64,000 bases of DNA from contig FOZF01000002.1 of NCBI GenBank assembly GCA_900113425.1, forward strand, positions 637,027 through 701,026, in the 5' to 3' direction. Positions 47,527-55,845 of the stretch are shown here, piece after piece. This stretch comes from Stenotrophomonas maltophilia. Lineage in GTDB: Bacteria; Pseudomonadota; Gammaproteobacteria; Xanthomonadales; Xanthomonadaceae. The first letter of the stretch is position 1. The number at the start of each line of letters is the position of its first letter. The translations under genes were made by a program, and so were the position numbers. The notes beneath the pieces were generated by a model. It saw only the letters and a list, made by a program, of their open reading frames with translations. It was not told the DNA's origin and did no database searches.

Positions 47527-49367
47527 CCGACGTCCCCGTCCCGGCCTTCGACGGCAAGGCCTTCGCGGCCCAACTCAGCACCGCCCCCGGCGTGTACCGC
47601 ATGTACGCCGCCGACGACACCCTGCTGTACGTCGGCAAGGCACGCGCGCTTCGCAACCGCGTGGGCAGCTACTTCAATGGCAGCCCCAAGAACGCGCGGA
47701 TCATGTCGATGATCTCGCAGATCACGCGGATGGATGTGACCGTCACGCGCTCGGAAGCCGAGGCGCTGCTGCTGGAAAACCAGCTGATCAAGTCGCTGGC
47801 ACCGCGCTACAACGTCTCCCTGCGCGACGACAAGACCTACCCGCACGTGCTGCTGACCCGCGAGGAATGGCCGCGCATCGCCCTGCACCGAGGGCCGCGG
47901 GCGATCCCCGGCCGCTATTTCGGGCCGTATCCGGGTGTCACCGCGGTGCGTGAGACGCTGAACCTGATGCACAAGCTGTTCAAGCTGCGCAGCTGTGAGG
48001 ACAGCGTGTTCCGCAACCGCTCACGGCCGTGCCTGCAGTACCAGATCGGCCGCTGCAGTGCCCCGTGTGTCGAGCTGGTACCGGCAGGCGAGTATGCCGA
48101 GTCGGTGCGCCGTGCGGCGCTGTTCCTGGAAGGCAAGAGCGATGAGCTGACCCGTGAACTGGGTGAGCAGATGCAGGCCGCCAGTGAAGCGCTGGAGTTC
48201 GAGCAGGCCGCGCGCCTGCGTGACCTGATTTCGTCGCTGCGCAGCATGCAGACCCGCCAGTACGTCGATGGCCGCGCCGCCGACCTGGACGTGCTGGCCG
48301 TGGCCATGCAGGGCTCGCAGGCCTGCGTGCTGCTGCTGGCATTCCGCGACGGGCGCAACCTGGGCACCCGTCCGTTCTTCCCCCGCACCAATGGCGAGGA
48401 CAGCCCGCAGGAAGTGCTGGCGGCGTTCGTCTCCCAGTACTACATCGAGTTCGAGCCACCGCGCGAGATCCTGCTGGATCGCGAGATTCCGGATGCCGAT
48501 CTGCTGATGGCCGCACTGTCTGCTTCGGCCGAGCGCAAGGTGCAGCTGAAGTGGAGCGTGCGCGGCGAGCGCGCCGGTTATGTGGAGCTGGCCAGCCGCA
48601 ACGCGCAGCTGACTCTGGCCACCGAGCTCAACAGCCGCAACGCGCAGCACGTGCGCAGCGAAGCCCTGCGCGAAATGCTGGGCCTGGCCGAGCCGGTCAA
48701 GCGCGTGGAGTGCTTCGACATCAGCCACACGCTGGGTGAGGCGACCGTGGCGTCCTGCGTAGTGTTCGATGCGGCCGGCCCGGTGCGTGCCCAGTATCGC
48801 CGCTTCAACATCAGCGGCATCGAACCGGGCGACGACTATGCCGCCATGCGTCAGGCCATCGACCGCCGCTTCCGACGCGCCGTGGAAGAGCAGGGCGTGT
48901 TGCCCGACGTGCTGCTGATCGACGGTGGCGCCGGCCAGCTGGCGCAGGCGCAGGCGGCGCTGGCCGACCTGGGCGTGGAGGGCGTATTGCTGGTGGGCGT
49001 GGCGAAGGGCGTGGAGCGCCGCGCCGGTCATGAGGCGCTGGTCATGCCCGACGGCCGCGAGCTGCGCCCCGGTGCCGCCAACCCCGCTCTGCAGTTCATC
49101 CAGCAGGTGCGCGACGAGGCGCACCGCTTCGCCATCACCGGTCACCGCGGCCGCCGGCAGAAGGCGCGCATGACCAGCCGGCTGGAAGACATTCCGGGCA
49201 TCGGCCCGCGTCGTCGCGCCAGCCTGCTGAAGCATTTCGGTGGGCTGGTCGGCCTGAAGGCAGCCGGTGAAGCCGAGATCGCCAAGGTGGAAGGCATCAA
49301 TGATGCCCTCGCGGCCCGTATCTACGCTAACCTGCACGGGTTGGCCACGCCCGATGCGGCCGATTAG
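47523..49367 (+). CDS. uvrC: Excinuclease ABC subunit C
   Basis: A 614-residue dual-incision nuclease of nucleotide excision repair. The N-terminal GIY-YIG domain (G-V-Y-R-M-Y... L-L-Y-V-G-K-A-R-A-L) makes the 3' cut. A UVR motif lies at about 205-240 (E-A-L-E-F-E-Q-A-A-R-L-R-D). The RNase H-like domain making the 5' cut has C-F-D-I-S-H and L-L-I-D-G-G. A helix-hairpin-helix ends the protein (I-P-G-I-G-P-R-R-R). pgsA follows 18 bp later. Confidence 0.97.
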   Translation: MTDVPVPAFDGKAFAAQLSTAPGVYRMYAADDTLLYVGKARALRNRVGSYFNGSPKNARIMSMISQITRMDVTVTRSEAEALLLENQLIKSLAPRYNVSLRDDKTYPHVLLTREEWPRIALHRGPRAIPGRYFGPYPGVTAVRETLNLMHKLFKLRSCEDSVFRNRSRPCLQYQIGRCSAPCVELVPAGEYAESVRRAALFLEGKSDELTRELGEQMQAASEALEFEQAARLRDLISSLRSMQTRQYVDGRAADLDVLAVAMQGSQACVLLLAFRDGRNLGTRPFFPRTNGEDSPQEVLAAFVSQYYIEFEPPREILLDREIPDADLLMAALSASAERKVQLKWSVRGERAGYVELASRNAQLTLATELNSRNAQHVRSEALREMLGLAEPVKRVECFDISHTLGEATVASCVVFDAAGPVRAQYRRFNISGIEPGDDYAAMRQAIDRRFRRAVEEQGVLPDVLLIDGGAGQLAQAQAALADLGVEGVLLVGVAKGVERRAGHEALVMPDGRELRPGAANPALQFIQQVRDEAHRFAITGHRGRRQKARMTSRLEDIPGIGPRRRASLLKHFGGLVGLKAAGEAEIAKVEGINDALAARIYANLHGLATPDAAD

Positions 49368-49385
49368 AGAGAGAAGCGCGCAAGC

Positions 49386-50015
49386 ATGAAGTTGACCCTG
49401 CCCACCTGGCTGACACTGTTGCGGATCGTGATGATCCCGGTGCTGGTGCTGGTGTTCTACCTGCCCTACACCTGGACCAACTTCGCTTCCGCGGCGATCT
49501 TCGGTCTGGCCGCGATCACCGATTGGCTCGATGGCTGGATCGCCCGCCGCTACCAGCTGGAATCGGCGTTCGGTGCCTTTCTCGACCCGGTGGCGGACAA
49601 GTTGATGGTGGCGGTGGCGCTGTTCCTGATCGTGCAGGGGCATCCGACGCCGTGGATGGCGTTCTGGGCCGCCGTCATCGTTGGCCGCGAGATCGCGGTC
49701 TCGGCATTGCGCGAATGGATGGCCGAGCTTGGCCAGCGTGCCAAGGTGCGGGTGGCGATGATCGGCAAGGTGAAGACAACGGCGCAGATGGTCGCGCTGC
49801 TGTGCCTGCTGTACTCGGTGGCACCCAGCGTGGCGGTCGAGGACATCTGGATGGGCTGGCCGATCTTCCACATCGGTGACTGGACGCTGGCCATCGCGGC
49901 GGTGCTGACGCTGTGGTCCGGCCTGCAGTACCTGCACGCGGCCTGGCCGAGCCTGCGCGAGGACGAGCGTGCCGCACGCGAGCGCTCGCGACAGAAGAAG
50001 CTGGGCAACGGTTGA
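49386..50015 (+). CDS. pgsA: CDP-diacylglycerol-glycerol-3-phosphate 3-phosphatidyltransferase
   Basis: A 209-residue inner-membrane enzyme that makes phosphatidylglycerophosphate, the step to phosphatidylglycerol. The CDP-alcohol phosphotransferase motif D-x2-D-G-x2-A-R-x8-G-x3-D-x3-D is seen as D-W-L-D-G-W-I-A-R-R...F-G-A-F-L-D-P-V-A-D-K. Several membrane helices are present. It sits between uvrC and a tRNA-Gly/Cys cluster, as in many gammaproteobacteria. Confidence 0.97.
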   Translation: MKLTLPTWLTLLRIVMIPVLVLVFYLPYTWTNFASAAIFGLAAITDWLDGWIARRYQLESAFGAFLDPVADKLMVAVALFLIVQGHPTPWMAFWAAVIVGREIAVSALREWMAELGQRAKVRVAMIGKVKTTAQMVALLCLLYSVAPSVAVEDIWMGWPIFHIGDWTLAIAAVLTLWSGLQYLHAAWPSLREDERAARERSRQKKLGNG

Positions 50016-50086
50016 TCCGCGGCGGAAGGGATGCCCGTCCGGTTGCGAAGCGCTGGTTGCTGGATGCGCGCAATTGAAAAAAGGCC

Positions 50087-50114
50087 TTGACGCCCCTTCC
50101 AGAATGGGTAGAAT
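50087..50114 (+). promoter_or_regulatory. Promoter of tRNA-Gly copy 1
   Basis: TTGACG (50087-50092), a 16-bp spacer and TAGAAT (50109-50114), 12 bp before the tRNA. A clear near-consensus pair. Confidence 0.7.
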
Positions 50115-50126
50115 TTCGCCTCCCAA

Positions 50127-50202
<76 letters not shown>

Positions 50203-50210
50203 GATTCTGA

Positions 50211-50238
50211 AAGAGAGGCCTCTGGCCTCTCTTTTTTT
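50211..50238 (+). terminator. Intrinsic terminator after tRNA-Gly copy 1
   Basis: AAGAGAGGCC-tct-GGCCTCTCTT followed by T residues; a 10-bp stem. Confidence 0.92.
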
Positions 50239-50320
50239 ATGTCGTGCCGGCCCTGGATTGCCGGGGTTTCCGCGTCATCCGAACCTGAACGGAAAACGGG
50301 AATCGACGATGAGATTTCTG

Positions 50321-50339
50321 TTGACGCATCGCTGCAATC

Positions 50340-50349
<10 letters not shown>
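50321..50349 (+). promoter_or_regulatory. Promoter of tRNA-Gly copy 2
   Basis: TTGACG (50321-50326), a 17-bp spacer and CACAAT (50344-50349). The -10 and discriminator region is repeated upstream of copy 3. Confidence 0.75.
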
Positions 50350-50457
<108 letters not shown>

Positions 50458-50470
50458 GATTCAAGAATGA

Positions 50471-50489
50471 ACGCTCCCGCAAGGGGGCG
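50471..50489 (+). terminator. Intrinsic terminator after tRNA-Gly copy 2
   Basis: ACGCTCCC-gcaa-GGGGGCGT followed by TTTT; an 8-bp stem with one GU pair. Confidence 0.8.
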
Positions 50490-50603
50490 TTTTTCGTTTC
50501 CGGTCTGGCCGGACGCTCCTGCCTGCCATTGCGGACCGGGCCGAATGGATATCATCCGCTGTAGTCGTCGGGGTGACGCAGGGAGCGGGGCAAGGGCTGG
50601 CAG

Positions 50604-53600
50604 ATGGAGGCTGTGCACGAAACCAGGCAGGACGGTGGGCAGACCGCCTACCGGGCGTACCGTGATCGGATGCTGGAGCGTTGCCGGGGACGATCCCCGG
50701 GTGCGTTCGACGACGACATCGACGACGAGCGGACGGATGACCGGCCCGAAACAACACGCAACCGCATCCGCGCCTTCCGCATCGAAGTAGCCGATGCGCT
50801 GCACGGGCAGGAGCCGACCGTGGTCGCCGACGAAGACATGGCGCGCCGTGCGCTGGGGATTCCGGCGGACATCGCGCTGCATCCCGGCAAGGGCCGCGGG
50901 TGGCCGCTTCTGGTGCGGGTGTTCATGCCGTTCCCATGGGTGCTCAGTTACGTGCGACACGCACTGTCGCGGATCCGTACGTTCGAGGGCCGCCAGTACA
51001 TCCATCGCCAGTTCCACGCCCGGCTGTTCCTGCATGCGGAAGCACGCATCTACGGCCGCAGCCTGGACATCGCCCTGCGCCGCTTCGAAGCCACGTCCTG
51101 CGAAGAACTGCGGGCGCTGCAGCTGCGCGACGCTGGCTGGCTCATCGCTGCCCATCGCCTGGGCATCCGTCGGCTGGCGGACCTTGACCGGTGTGCTGGA
51201 CGGTCTGAAGCGCCTGGATGGTTTGCGCGGTGGATGGTGGATGAGGGCATCATCCAGCAGAAGGAAGAGCTGCAGTGGATGCAATCCGAGCAAAGGACAT
51301 GGAGCGTGGGCTGGCGGCCGCGGCGAAGGCAGCGCGAGCCGGTGCGGTTCATTGTGCGCCAGCTGATGAGCGTGGGCGTGGCACGGCCGCACCTTGCGCG
51401 CCTTCATGATGTCGACCTGGATGAATCTGATGCGGCGCGTCTGGCCGCGACTCTGAAACTGCTGGCGGGTGCCGGCGTTGCGCCCGTGCACGAGGTATTC
51501 GATTCTGCACGTCATCTGTTGTGGCGCACCCGGACGGAGACGTGGGCCTGGGTGCTGGGTGCAGCCGGCGCACGCACACCTGCGGATATCCGCACGCTGC
51601 GCGGCTACCTGGGGTTTCATGCTCCACCGCCCGACTGGATCGCCCATCACCTGATCGCGCGTGGTGCAGGCCTCCATGCGCTTGCCACCTGCTGTCGGTT
51701 GCTGGGCGAGCTGAGCGATGATGCCCAGGCCGAAGATGTGGAGGCTGCCATCGATCTCTTGCTGGCAGCACCTCATTGCCTGGACTTCACGCAGTTGGGT
51801 GCCTGCAGCCAGTATCTGCGACGGCCCGATCGGCTGGATCGGTTCCTGCAGGTGCTGGTCCGCCATGATCTCGGTGCAGCGGGCCACGTTGTTGCGTTCC
51901 AGGCCTGCTATCGCGTCGGTGACGCCGATCGCCTGGACGCGTGGTTGACCCTCCTTGCCGGGCGCACGGCGGGCATGGACGTCGACGTGCTGGTCGAATG
52001 GGTGGGACGAATGCTTGCACAGGGAAGCCTGGACGCGTTCCAGTACCTGCATTCGACCATTGCGCCTGCTGATTTTGCAGAGCTGCGGAAGCTGGAAGTG
52101 CTGGCTTCCCTCGGTCCGGAACTGCTGCGTTACCTGGTTGAAGACAAAGGCCTGGATTCGGTGAAGGCGCTGCGCGACTGGTACTTCGCTACCCGGGGCC
52201 TGCACGGGGTGGCCTGGTGGGGCGGCAACGATCCCGAACTGTGTCGGCTGCTGGCGGATGACGCCTTCCAGCGGCACAACTTCGGCTTCATGATGCAGAA
52301 CCATCGATGCGTTCTGGAGGTAGTCGAACGACGGGCGCACCAGGTGATTCCCCGCCCACAGAGAACCGTCGACACAGATGCCATGGCGCGCTACTACGAT
52401 GCGCTGGCCACGCAGCGTCGCGAAGAGATGGCGCGCCTCCTGCCGCAGTTGCCCGCGATGCTGGTGGGAACCGGCGGACTTCTGCTCGCATCGGTCCTTC
52501 GCGCAGGCGCAACCTCGACGGCAGCACTGCAGGACAGGCTGGCCCAGTTGCAGCCGGCGGTCGAGCAGTTGCTGGCCGGGCAGGGAACAACGTCAGCCGA
52601 GCTGGACGAGGTGGATGCGGAGCTCATTTCGATGGTCTACCGCACGTCCGTCGATGTCGTCCGTGGCAGTTGGGCGGCGGCACGCGGATTCCAGTCGCAC
52701 CTGGATGGATGGAGGCTGGAGCCGTTCCATCCGATGGCCTGGCAGCGCTCGATCAGAAAACGCACAGGCGTGCTGGAGCGCAGCAGCCTGCTGGCGCTGA
52801 AACGTGCCAGCGAACATGCAACGCGGTTCCAGCACGGCCCGGATGAGGGGCCGCGAACGTTCCGTGACCTGCGATCAAAACGGCTGCGGGATCCCGCGCG
52901 GGATCCGTGGTCGGTCTCCGCCCATCTCGGCCTGCTGCTGGCTGCCGCAGGCAATGATCCGGAGATCCTCCAGTGGCGGCGCAGCACCTTCAGCGAGGTC
53001 GCCAGCATGCCGGAGGACGGTGCGCAGACCAGCGAGTACCTGGAGCAGCTGGATCGGTTGTTCAGCAGCGCATTGCCGGATGCCCTCGATGCACATGCGC
53101 AGCGTTTTCTGCGTAGCCTCGCTTCCGATGACGCCGCGCAGCTGCTGCAACGGCTGCTGCCGCCATCGCCGTCCGTTGACAGTGCGGTACCGGTCATGTC
53201 ACTGGATCAGGCCTTCGCGCAGATGCGCAACAACGTTCTGGAGGTCTGCCTGCGCTGGGTGAAGCGCGAGAAGGGCAGGTATGGCCGTCCGGACCCTTCC
53301 GGATCGTGCACGCATCTGCAGGCGACGTTGACCAAGCACCCGGCGGCGTACTTCGCCAAGCATGCCGCCAATCTGTGCTCACGCGATCGCGTTGCGATGT
53401 GGCAGGAGGCGCGTCACGCGCACCTGGTGGTATTCGATCCGCGGCAGCGACGATTGGCGGGCATGGCCATGGTGAACATCGAGGTCGTGCCGTCCCTGCA
53501 CGCTTCCGGGAGCTGCCTCATCATCCGCGCGATCAATCCCATGGAAGACATGCTTGCCACGCATTGTCTCCGGTCCATCGTGGAGTCCTTCCTGGACATC

Positions 53601-53915
53601 GCCATCCAGATCGCAGAACGCAACGACCTGGTTGCGGTACTGATGCCCTGGCACAACGGGGCCCATCTGTTGTCGAACCTTCCCGGGATCGAGAAGTACC
53701 TCGAGAAGCAGTACCTGCAGAAGGCTCAGACGGCATCTGCCGACCGGTTTGGCGAGCTGATGGCCAACGACGACCTGCGCCGCCGCCCCCGCAAGGTGAA
53801 GGCCAGATTCTCGGCATTCGAGCAGGGAATGGAGATCGTCGGAACGCTGTATGCAATCTGGCAGCGGGCCCCGGTGGACCAAGCCGCGCGTCGCACGCCA
53901 TCGGAAGACGGTTGA
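50604..53915 (+). CDS. Unrecognised 1103-residue protein between duplicated tRNA-Gly genes
   Basis: A large soluble-looking protein; I recognise no family. It starts with an acidic/Arg-rich region (about 1-60), followed by a long Leu/Ala-rich helical body. A hydrophobic run at about 618-635 (M-L-V-G-T-G-G-L-L-L-A-S-V-L) could be a buried helix. The C-terminal region (about 925-1045) looks like a separate alpha/beta domain (H-L-V-V-F-D-P-R-Q-R-R-L-A-G-M-A-M-V, then L-I-I-R-A-I-N-P and V-A-V-L-M-P-W-H-N) and loosely recalls a GNAT-like fold. No signal peptide. It is the only gene between tRNA-Gly copies 2 and 3. Its stop codon lies within the -35 hexamer of the next tRNA promoter. Confidence 0.75.
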   Translation: MEAVHETRQDGGQTAYRAYRDRMLERCRGRSPGAFDDDIDDERTDDRPETTRNRIRAFRIEVADALHGQEPTVVADEDMARRALGIPADIALHPGKGRGWPLLVRVFMPFPWVLSYVRHALSRIRTFEGRQYIHRQFHARLFLHAEARIYGRSLDIALRRFEATSCEELRALQLRDAGWLIAAHRLGIRRLADLDRCAGRSEAPGWFARWMVDEGIIQQKEELQWMQSEQRTWSVGWRPRRRQREPVRFIVRQLMSVGVARPHLARLHDVDLDESDAARLAATLKLLAGAGVAPVHEVFDSARHLLWRTRTETWAWVLGAAGARTPADIRTLRGYLGFHAPPPDWIAHHLIARGAGLHALATCCRLLGELSDDAQAEDVEAAIDLLLAAPHCLDFTQLGACSQYLRRPDRLDRFLQVLVRHDLGAAGHVVAFQACYRVGDADRLDAWLTLLAGRTAGMDVDVLVEWVGRMLAQGSLDAFQYLHSTIAPADFAELRKLEVLASLGPELLRYLVEDKGLDSVKALRDWYFATRGLHGVAWWGGNDPELCRLLADDAFQRHNFGFMMQNHRCVLEVVERRAHQVIPRPQRTVDTDAMARYYDALATQRREEMARLLPQLPAMLVGTGGLLLASVLRAGATSTAALQDRLAQLQPAVEQLLAGQGTTSAELDEVDAELISMVYRTSVDVVRGSWAAARGFQSHLDGWRLEPFHPMAWQRSIRKRTGVLERSSLLALKRASEHATRFQHGPDEGPRTFRDLRSKRLRDPARDPWSVSAHLGLLLAAAGNDPEILQWRRSTFSEVASMPEDGAQTSEYLEQLDRLFSSALPDALDAHAQRFLRSLASDDAAQLLQRLLPPSPSVDSAVPVMSLDQAFAQMRNNVLEVCLRWVKREKGRYGRPDPSGSCTHLQATLTKHPAAYFAKHAANLCSRDRVAMWQEARHAHLVVFDPRQRRLAGMAMVNIEVVPSLHASGSCLIIRAINPMEDMLATHCLRSIVESFLDIAIQIAERNDLVAVLMPWHNGAHLLSNLPGIEKYLEKQYLQKAQTASADRFGELMANDDLRRRPRKVKARFSAFEQGMEIVGTLYAIWQRAPVDQAARRTPSEDG

Positions 53916-53930
53916 CGGCGTGAAGGAACT

Positions 53931-53940
<10 letters not shown>
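53912..53940 (+). promoter_or_regulatory. Promoter of tRNA-Gly copy 3, overlapping the upstream stop codon
   Basis: TTGACG (53912-53917), a 17-bp spacer and CACAAT (53935-53940). The TGA at 53913-53915 inside the -35 element is the stop of the 1103-residue protein. Confidence 0.75.
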
Positions 53941-54046
<106 letters not shown>

Positions 54047-54053
54047 GATTCTA

Positions 54054-54080
54054 CAGGGCCCCGGTTGGGGCCTTGTTTTT
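54054..54080 (+). terminator. Intrinsic terminator after tRNA-Gly copy 3
   Basis: CAGGGCCCC-ggtt-GGGGCCTTG followed by TTTTT; a 9-bp stem with one GU pair. Confidence 0.85.
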
Positions 54081-54201
54081 CTCCCGCCCTTGGCAAGGCG
54101 GGGCCCGTTGAGCCACAAGGCTCTTCGCGCAGTCAGAAAAGTGAAATCAAGTGTGAAATCGCTGGTGTGGGTTCCGGGCTTCCGGTATCATGACAGCATA
54201 C

Positions 54202-54277
<76 letters not shown>

Positions 54278-54283
54278 TGTTCC

Positions 54284-54309
54284 GACAGGCCCCATCGCGG
54301 GGTTTTGTC
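54284..54309 (+). terminator. Weak hairpin/T-run between tRNA-Gly copy 4 and tRNA-Cys
   Basis: A CCCC/GGGG core with GU-extended stem and TTTT at 54303-54306. It is weaker than the other tRNA terminators, so copy 4 and tRNA-Cys may be co-transcribed. Confidence 0.4.
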
Positions 54310-54344
54310 ATGTCAGGGGCTCCATTCCTGGCGCGCAGTACGTT

Positions 54345-54418
54345 GGCCTCATGGCAGAGTGGCTATGCACCGGATTGCAAATCCGTTTACAGCGGTTCGA
54401 TTCCGCTTGAGGCCTCCA
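54345..54418 (+). tRNA. tRNA-Cys(GCA)
   Basis: Acceptor GGCCTCA/TGAGGCC, anticodon loop TT-GCA-AA, encoded CCA. Last gene of the Gly/Cys cluster downstream of pgsA; no tRNA-Leu follows. Confidence 0.96.
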
Positions 54419-54427
54419 ATTGAAAAG

Positions 54428-54454
54428 CCCTGACTCCGGTCAGGGTTTTTTTTT
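54428..54454 (+). terminator. Intrinsic terminator of the tRNA cluster
   Basis: CCCTGAC-tccg-GTCAGGG followed by nine T residues; the strongest terminator of the cluster. Confidence 0.93.
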
Positions 54455-54721
54455 GTCTGATGTTTGGTGGTGCCACCAAGGCGGCGTGGGATCTGCGCAG
54501 CCAGATAACCGACTGCTTGCCGCAGCTGACCTCCGCCTGGGCGACCGAGTGGGTCACCACCTCGACCGACATTCGGCGCGCGGTGCGCATTCATTACCTG
54601 CAGAAGCTCGTCTTCGGTAGCAAGATGTACCCTGCTGTAGGCATCAAGCAATCGGCTGGAGCAGGTCCTTGCGGTTGAACATCACGACGTTTACTGATGC
54701 AGGCGATCCGACCTCCGTGAG
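54455..54721. other. Region without a supported gene
   Basis: A 267-bp stretch between the tRNA-Cys terminator and the accessory island. A 72-residue plus-strand frame (54460-54678) and a 100-residue minus-strand frame exist, but neither has a Shine-Dalgarno or recognisable composition, and the minus one runs through the tRNA-Cys gene. It could be remnant DNA of an integrated element. Confidence 0.4.
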
Positions 54722-55159
54722 CTAGGGAGTTTTTGTAGGAAGCTCACCCGCAACAGGTTTCAGAACTCCTTGCTCGAATGACAGCGGAATTTTCAGTTCG
54801 CCAGAAGGTGTTGAAATCCGAAGAGTCAGGAACTGCGCCGTTGATGTGCAGGAAGACGTAATCCTATTGAACGAAGAAAGCTCAGGTATCAACGCGTTGA
54901 CGGCGTTGAGCTGAACCGAGGAAACGGACTTTCCGTCGATCTTCAACTCGGTGAGGCGAGCTGGCCGAGGTGATTCAATCGTCAACTCAAAAGTTGAAGT
55001 TCCGCATTTCAGGCGATGTTGAGATGTATAGCTGGAGGCCGAACCCCCGTCCTCGAGCCGGATCTCTCTAAGGTCAGGTCCCTGCGCTGCAGCGTGAGCC
55101 CAACCTGCCGCGCTACCCATCGCAAAAATCAGAATGGTCCATGGCGCCTTGGCTCTCAT
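54722..55159 (-). CDS. Small secreted protein, candidate immunity protein
   Basis: A 145-residue protein with a signal peptide (I-L-I-F-A-M-G-S-A-A-G-W-A-H-A-A-A, cleaved about residue 25). The mature part is predicted beta-rich, with two cysteines (L-K-C-G-T and S-S-C-T-S) that could form a disulfide in the periplasm. It starts within the stop codon of the double-glycine-leader gene (4-bp overlap), so the two are translated together. It is lower in GC than the core genes. No family recognised. The arrangement suggests a periplasmic immunity protein for the upstream exported peptidase-like protein; this is inference. Confidence 0.75.
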   Translation of the reverse strand: MRAKAPWTILIFAMGSAAGWAHAAAQGPDLREIRLEDGGSASSYTSQHRLKCGTSTFELTIESPRPARLTELKIDGKSVSSVQLNAVNALIPELSSFNRITSSCTSTAQFLTLRISTPSGELKIPLSFEQGVLKPVAGELPTKTP

Positions 55160-55845
55160 AGATTGCTCCCCAACGTCTCCGCGTCACGATCATTGAAGTC
55201 GTACTCGCGTGTTACCCCGTCTGGGCCGATGATGTAGTGACGGAAAGTCTCTGGATTCATGCCATTGTCGCGCAACAGGTCGGCCGCGGCCCAGTCCCCG
55301 CCACCGTATGGTACGCCGTCGACAACCCGGTTGTCGGAAGGATATTTGTTGACCTCGAGTTCCTCGGGGTCGAATGCGTTTGCCGGATGTGAGTGGATGA
55401 TGCCAACCACGTCGCTGGCCTTGATTCCCGCATCTCCCAGCGGGAGGCTCAACTGATCCGGTGCATTAACCGCTCCATATGTCAAAGCCGTCGCCTTGAT
55501 CTCACCCGTCGCCGGATCTCGATAAAGCACGGCGCCAATCTCTTGGTTCAGATAGCCGGGATCGGCCTTGATCAACGCTTCCACGCTTCGAGCCACCGTA
55601 TCGACCGCCCCGTCAATTTCCTCATATGGGGTCAGCGACGAACCGCCGCCTCCGCCATCTCTATCGCCGGGATTGGGGAAGGGGTCGCAAGGATCTGTAA
55701 AGTCTGGTGGACCGATGTCCGGCCAACCGTCGTCTCCAGGTGGCCGGACATCAATCGGTGGCAGATCGGTCGTGTCTACCTGCGCACCGCCCGAGATCAA
55801 AGCCAGTTCTTCTGACGACAGGGGGCGGATTCCGTCCTTTGACAT
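55156..55845 (-). CDS. Double-glycine-leader protein with JAMM/MPN-like peptidase motif
   Basis: A 229-residue protein. Residues 1-20 form a class II bacteriocin-type leader (L-S-S-E-E-L-A-L-I-S-G19-G20) of the kind cut by C39-peptidase ABC exporters. A Pro/Asp/Gly-rich linker (about 28-72) follows. The C-terminal domain (about 75-229) has E102 (Q-E-I-G-A-V-L-Y), then V-G-I-I-H151-S-H153-P and D184 (Y-G-G-G-D-W), the spacing of a JAMM/MPN metallopeptidase or DUF4329-like toxin domain. A strong Shine-Dalgarno (AAGGAG) precedes the ATG. No exporter gene is in the window. Likely an exported antibacterial effector; this is inference. Confidence 0.8.
   Translation of the reverse strand: MSKDGIRPLSSEELALISGGAQVDTTDLPPIDVRPPGDDGWPDIGPPDFTDPCDPFPNPGDRDGGGGGSSLTPYEEIDGAVDTVARSVEALIKADPGYLNQEIGAVLYRDPATGEIKATALTYGAVNAPDQLSLPLGDAGIKASDVVGIIHSHPANAFDPEELEVNKYPSDNRVVDGVPYGGGDWAAADLLRDNGMNPETFRHYIIGPDGVTREYDFNDRDAETLGSNL

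Noticed and set aside
54349-54651. 100-residue minus-strand frame at the tRNA-Cys end
   Set aside because: It reads through the tRNA-Cys gene and its terminator and has no ribosome-binding site.
54460-54678. 72-residue plus-strand frame after the tRNA cluster
   Set aside because: No Shine-Dalgarno, begins just after a strong terminator with no promoter in view, and resembles no family; kept only as possible remnant DNA.
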